Assembly: GCA_029240395.1 (NCBI GenBank)
Contig: JAREAJ010000043.1
Span: 1-7,598 of the forward strand
From: Nitrososphaeraceae archaeon
GTDB taxonomy: Archaea; Thermoproteota; Nitrososphaeria; Nitrososphaerales; Nitrososphaeraceae
Direction: 5' to 3'
Length of the DNA stretch: 7,598 nucleotides
A program made the translations under genes and the position numbers. Shown in pieces: positions 5,404 to 7,598 of this stretch (positions are counted from its first letter, which is position 1; each line of letters begins with the position of its first letter). The notes under the pieces are model-generated. The model saw only the letters and a program-made list of their open reading frames with translations. It made no database searches and was not told the DNA's origin.

Positions 5404-7089
5404 ATGTTTGATGCTGATTCTCCCCCTCTTACAAACTCGGCTGTTGACCCTCCTACTCATGCTCCGCCACCTCCTTCTGACCTAAACGCCTCACAATCAT
5501 GGTCAGACGAAACGAAGGGCGACCAACCGGTCCTTTCTATGAACGGAATAACGTGCAGATTTAACGAGGTCATAGCCAACAACGATGTGCACTTCGATCT
5601 TTTTAGAGGTGAAATCCACGGTCTTCTTGGAGAGAATGGCGCCGGAAAGACAACTTTGATGAGCGTACTCTATGGGTTGTACAAACCGGAAGCGGGAGAA
5701 ATTATTGTAAAAGGAAAAAGGGTTGACATAAAATCTCCACTAGATGCCATAGGCCTTGGAATAGCAATGGTTCATCAGCATTTCCTATTGACACCTAGCC
5801 ATACAGTTACCGAGAACATTATTGTCGGGCTAAAGCCTCCTGGGAGATCTATTCTCTTGAAGACGTCAGAGGCAGAAAAAAGGATTTTGGAATTGTCCAA
5901 AAGGTACGGTCTTAAAATCGACCCGAAAGCGATTGTAGGTGACCTATCTGTGGGCGAACAACAACGGGTAGAGATAATAAAAGCACTCTACCGGGACATC
6001 GATATTCTAATTCTTGATGAGCCTACTTCAATGCTTACCCCTGTTGAAGAAAAGGCGCTGTTTTCGACATTATCGGCAATGGTAAAGGCTGGGCTTTCGA
6101 TAATATTCATCACACACAAATTAAAAGAAGTAATGGAGGCAAGTACACGTGTAACGGTCCTAAGAGGCGGAAAAGCTATTGGTACTGTGATGACTGCACA
6201 GACAACCGAAACAGAACTTGCAAAATTAATGATAGGAAGATCACTGACTCATGGCACAGGCGATCGGCTAGAAGAGGTTCATGTGGGAATTCAGAAATCA
6301 TCTAATGCTAAAGCTTCTGCTGGACTTGCAACAGCACTGGAACTCAAAAATGTATTTGCATTGAATAACTCTGGAGTGCAAGCGCTTAAGGACTTGTCAC
6401 TAACAGTGTCAAAGGGTGAGATATTGGGAATCGCTGGCGTCGATGGCAATGGTCAAAGCGAAATGGCAGAGATTGTTTCAGGTTTGAGAAAGCTTCAGGG
6501 TGGACAGGTAATAATTGATGGACGCGACATAACAGGAATGTCACCTAAGCAAATCAGAGAATGGGGACTAGCATACATACCTGAAGATCGGCTCAATACG
6601 GGCCTTATTCTAGAGTACTCTATTGCTGAAAACTTAATCCTAGACAGGTGGTATAGCAGGCCGTACTCAAGCAAGATATTCTTAAACAAACATGAAATGA
6701 AAAGGTTTGCAGAGGAGATAGTTAAAAATTTTGACGTGAGAACTCCCAGTTTGGATATTAAAGTACGATATCTATCAGGTGGTAACTTGCAAAAAATCGT
6801 ACTTGGAAGAGAATTGTCAAAGGAACGTAAATTGCTTATCGCTCACAATCCTACACGAGGATTGGACGTTGGTGCTGCGGAATATGTCCACAAACAACTT
6901 ATTGAACAAAGAGACTCAGGAGTAGGGGTTTTGCTGTTGTCATTAGATCTGGATGAAATTCTTCTAGTAAGCGATAGGGTAGCAGTGATATACGCTGGTA
7001 AGATAATGGGAGTATTCGAAAGGGCAACAGTAGACGTCGATAAGATAGGCCCGTTAATGGGAGGCTATGTAGCGGAGGCAAATCAATAA
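5404..7089 (+). CDS. ABC importer ATPase with two nucleotide-binding domains (RbsA/NupO-like)
   Basis: This 561-residue protein carries both ATP-binding domains of a BMP-type importer in one chain and would drive transport from the cytoplasmic side of the membrane. Domain 1 is intact: Walker A GENGAGKT (76-83), Q-loop Gln125, signature LSVGEQQ (181-187), Walker B ILILDEP (201-207) with catalytic Glu206, and switch His238. Domain 2 is degenerate, as is normal for this subfamily: GVDGNGQS (345-352) without the Walker A lysine, a good signature LSGGNLQ (457-463), Walker B with HN in place of DE (LLIAHNPTRGLD, 477-488), and no switch histidine (LSLDLDE). Closest known relatives are YufO/NupO ATPases of nucleoside importers. 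The ATG at 5404 gives about 43 residues rich in Pro, Ser and Asp before the usual N-terminus; a later start near Met46 would cut into the first strand. AGGGG lies about 12 bases upstream. The permease follows after 51 bases. Confidence 0.95.
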   Translation: MFDADSPPLTNSAVDPPTHAPPPPSDLNASQSWSDETKGDQPVLSMNGITCRFNEVIANNDVHFDLFRGEIHGLLGENGAGKTTLMSVLYGLYKPEAGEIIVKGKRVDIKSPLDAIGLGIAMVHQHFLLTPSHTVTENIIVGLKPPGRSILLKTSEAEKRILELSKRYGLKIDPKAIVGDLSVGEQQRVEIIKALYRDIDILILDEPTSMLTPVEEKALFSTLSAMVKAGLSIIFITHKLKEVMEASTRVTVLRGGKAIGTVMTAQTTETELAKLMIGRSLTHGTGDRLEEVHVGIQKSSNAKASAGLATALELKNVFALNNSGVQALKDLSLTVSKGEILGIAGVDGNGQSEMAEIVSGLRKLQGGQVIIDGRDITGMSPKQIREWGLAYIPEDRLNTGLILEYSIAENLILDRWYSRPYSSKIFLNKHEMKRFAEEIVKNFDVRTPSLDIKVRYLSGGNLQKIVLGRELSKERKLLIAHNPTRGLDVGAAEYVHKQLIEQRDSGVGVLLLSLDLDEILLVSDRVAVIYAGKIMGVFERATVDVDKIGPLMGGYVAEANQ

Positions 7090-7124
7090 AATAATGAATA
7101 TTGCATATGACAATTTTCGAAAGT

Positions 7125-7131
7125 GGGGTGA
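7125..7131 (+). promoter_or_regulatory. Ribosome binding site fixing the TTG start of the permease
   Basis: GGGGTGA lies nine bases before the TTG at 7141 and matches most of the archaeal Shine-Dalgarno consensus GGAGGTGA. Its last three bases, TGA, are an in-frame stop for the permease frame, so no upstream start is possible and the TTG is the earliest start. Confidence 0.6.
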
Positions 7132-7140
7132 CAAGCTGGA

Positions 7141-7598
7141 TTGACTACAACCCTTGTCCTAGGAAAGAGAATAAGTTTCAAGCATATCGTCCCGTTCCTT
7201 TCTGGGGGACTAGCCTTCCTTGTCGGAGGAATTATACTCTACGCAGCTGGTGTGGATCCTTTGGAGGCATACGCTTTAATCATTAAAGGATCACTTGGAA
7301 CTACTCGTGTGGTTGCAGATACCCTTGTAAAGACTATATCGCTGCTCATTGCGGGACTTGCTGTAGCTGTCGCATTTAAATGCAAATTATGGAATATTGG
7401 CGTTGAAGGCCAACTCTATATGGGTGCGCTGGGTGGGCTTTTGGTTGGGATTGCGGTAGTGGGTATGATTCCTGTAGCGTCTGTTATTATCGTTTTGATC
7501 GCGGGTATTGCTTTTGGAGCTATGTTTAGTCTTGTGCCAGCAATACTTAAGGTCAAATTGGGTGTGAACGAAATAATTGTAACCGTTCTTCTCAATTT
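7141..7598 (+). CDS. ABC importer inner-membrane permease, first subunit (NupP/YufP-like, cut by right edge)
   Basis: This is the N-terminal 152 codons of a BPD_transp_2-family permease, the membrane channel partner of BMP-type binding proteins. After a short basic N-terminus come hydrophobic spans at about residues 16-37, 60-79, 92-110 and 111-133. The family signature LWNIGVEGQLYMGA (83-96) sits between the second and third, and GVNEIIVTVLLN (141-152) is the usual GxNExIxTxxLN segment that faces the ATPase. The TTG at 7141 is the first possible start because an in-frame TGA lies 12 bases upstream, and it has a good ribosome binding site. A family protein is normally about 350 residues, so more than half is missing only because the window ends. 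A second permease of the NupQ/YufQ type is expected downstream. It lies 51 bases after the ATPase stop in the same operon. Confidence 0.92.
   Translation, partial: MTTTLVLGKRISFKHIVPFLSGGLAFLVGGIILYAAGVDPLEAYALIIKGSLGTTRVVADTLVKTISLLIAGLAVAVAFKCKLWNIGVEGQLYMGALGGLLVGIAVVGMIPVASVIIVLIAGIAFGAMFSLVPAILKVKLGVNEIIVTVLLN

Noticed and set aside
6436..6867. Possible inactivation of the second ABC domain (missing Walker A lysine, Walker B glutamate and switch histidine)
   Set aside because: Such a degenerate second site is usual in double-domain sugar and nucleoside importer ATPases, so it is not a sign of gene decay.
6495..7081. Two minus-strand open frames (64 and 60 residues) inside the ATPase gene
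   Set aside because: They are antisense to the second ABC domain's conserved motifs and have no support of their own.
7101..7286. 61-residue plus-strand frame at the start of the permease
   Set aside because: It is out of frame with the permease, whose TTG-initiated frame carries the NIGVEGQ signature and a proper ribosome binding site.

Overview
The window looks archaeal, most plausibly a soil-type Nitrososphaerota (thaumarchaeon) of moderate GC, although no rRNA or lineage marker is present to prove it. The reasons are AT-rich TATA-like boxes placed for leaderless or nearly leaderless transcripts, few Shine-Dalgarno sites, and repeated use of TTG as the only possible start codon. A Sec signal peptide without a lipobox on the transporter's binding protein is also compatible.

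The left half (about 1-4151) is read entirely on the minus strand and forms a tight catabolic operon. In transcription order it holds an AllF/FdrA-type protein (2514-4151), a 56-residue stand-alone piece homologous to the FdrA C-terminus (2351-2521), an AllH/DUF2877 protein (1307-2323), a carbamate kinase (442-1419), and the N-terminal third of an AllG/DUF1116 protein that runs off the left edge (1-393). AllF, AllG and AllH are the three subunits of the Escherichia coli oxamic transcarbamylase. That enzyme phosphorolyses oxalurate, from allantoin breakdown, into oxamate and carbamoyl phosphate, and carbamate kinase then makes ATP, ammonia and CO2.

The right half (4293-7598) is read on the plus strand and encodes a BMP/PnrA-type ABC importer. 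It has a secreted substrate-binding protein (4293-5339), a double-domain ATPase (5404-7089), and the start of the first inner-membrane permease (7141 to the right edge). A second permease would be expected just beyond the window.

The two halves diverge from a short control region (4152-4292). My working interpretation is that the importer brings in a ureide, purine-related or carbamoylated compound, and the divergent operon turns its carbamoyl group into carbamoyl phosphate, then ATP and ammonia. The reaction chemistry is known for the bacterial homologues. The coupling to this importer and the substrate are inference.

I see no RNA genes, CRISPR arrays, insertion sequences or attachment sites. 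No gene-free stretch exceeds 300 bases; the longest is the divergent region at 4152-4292.
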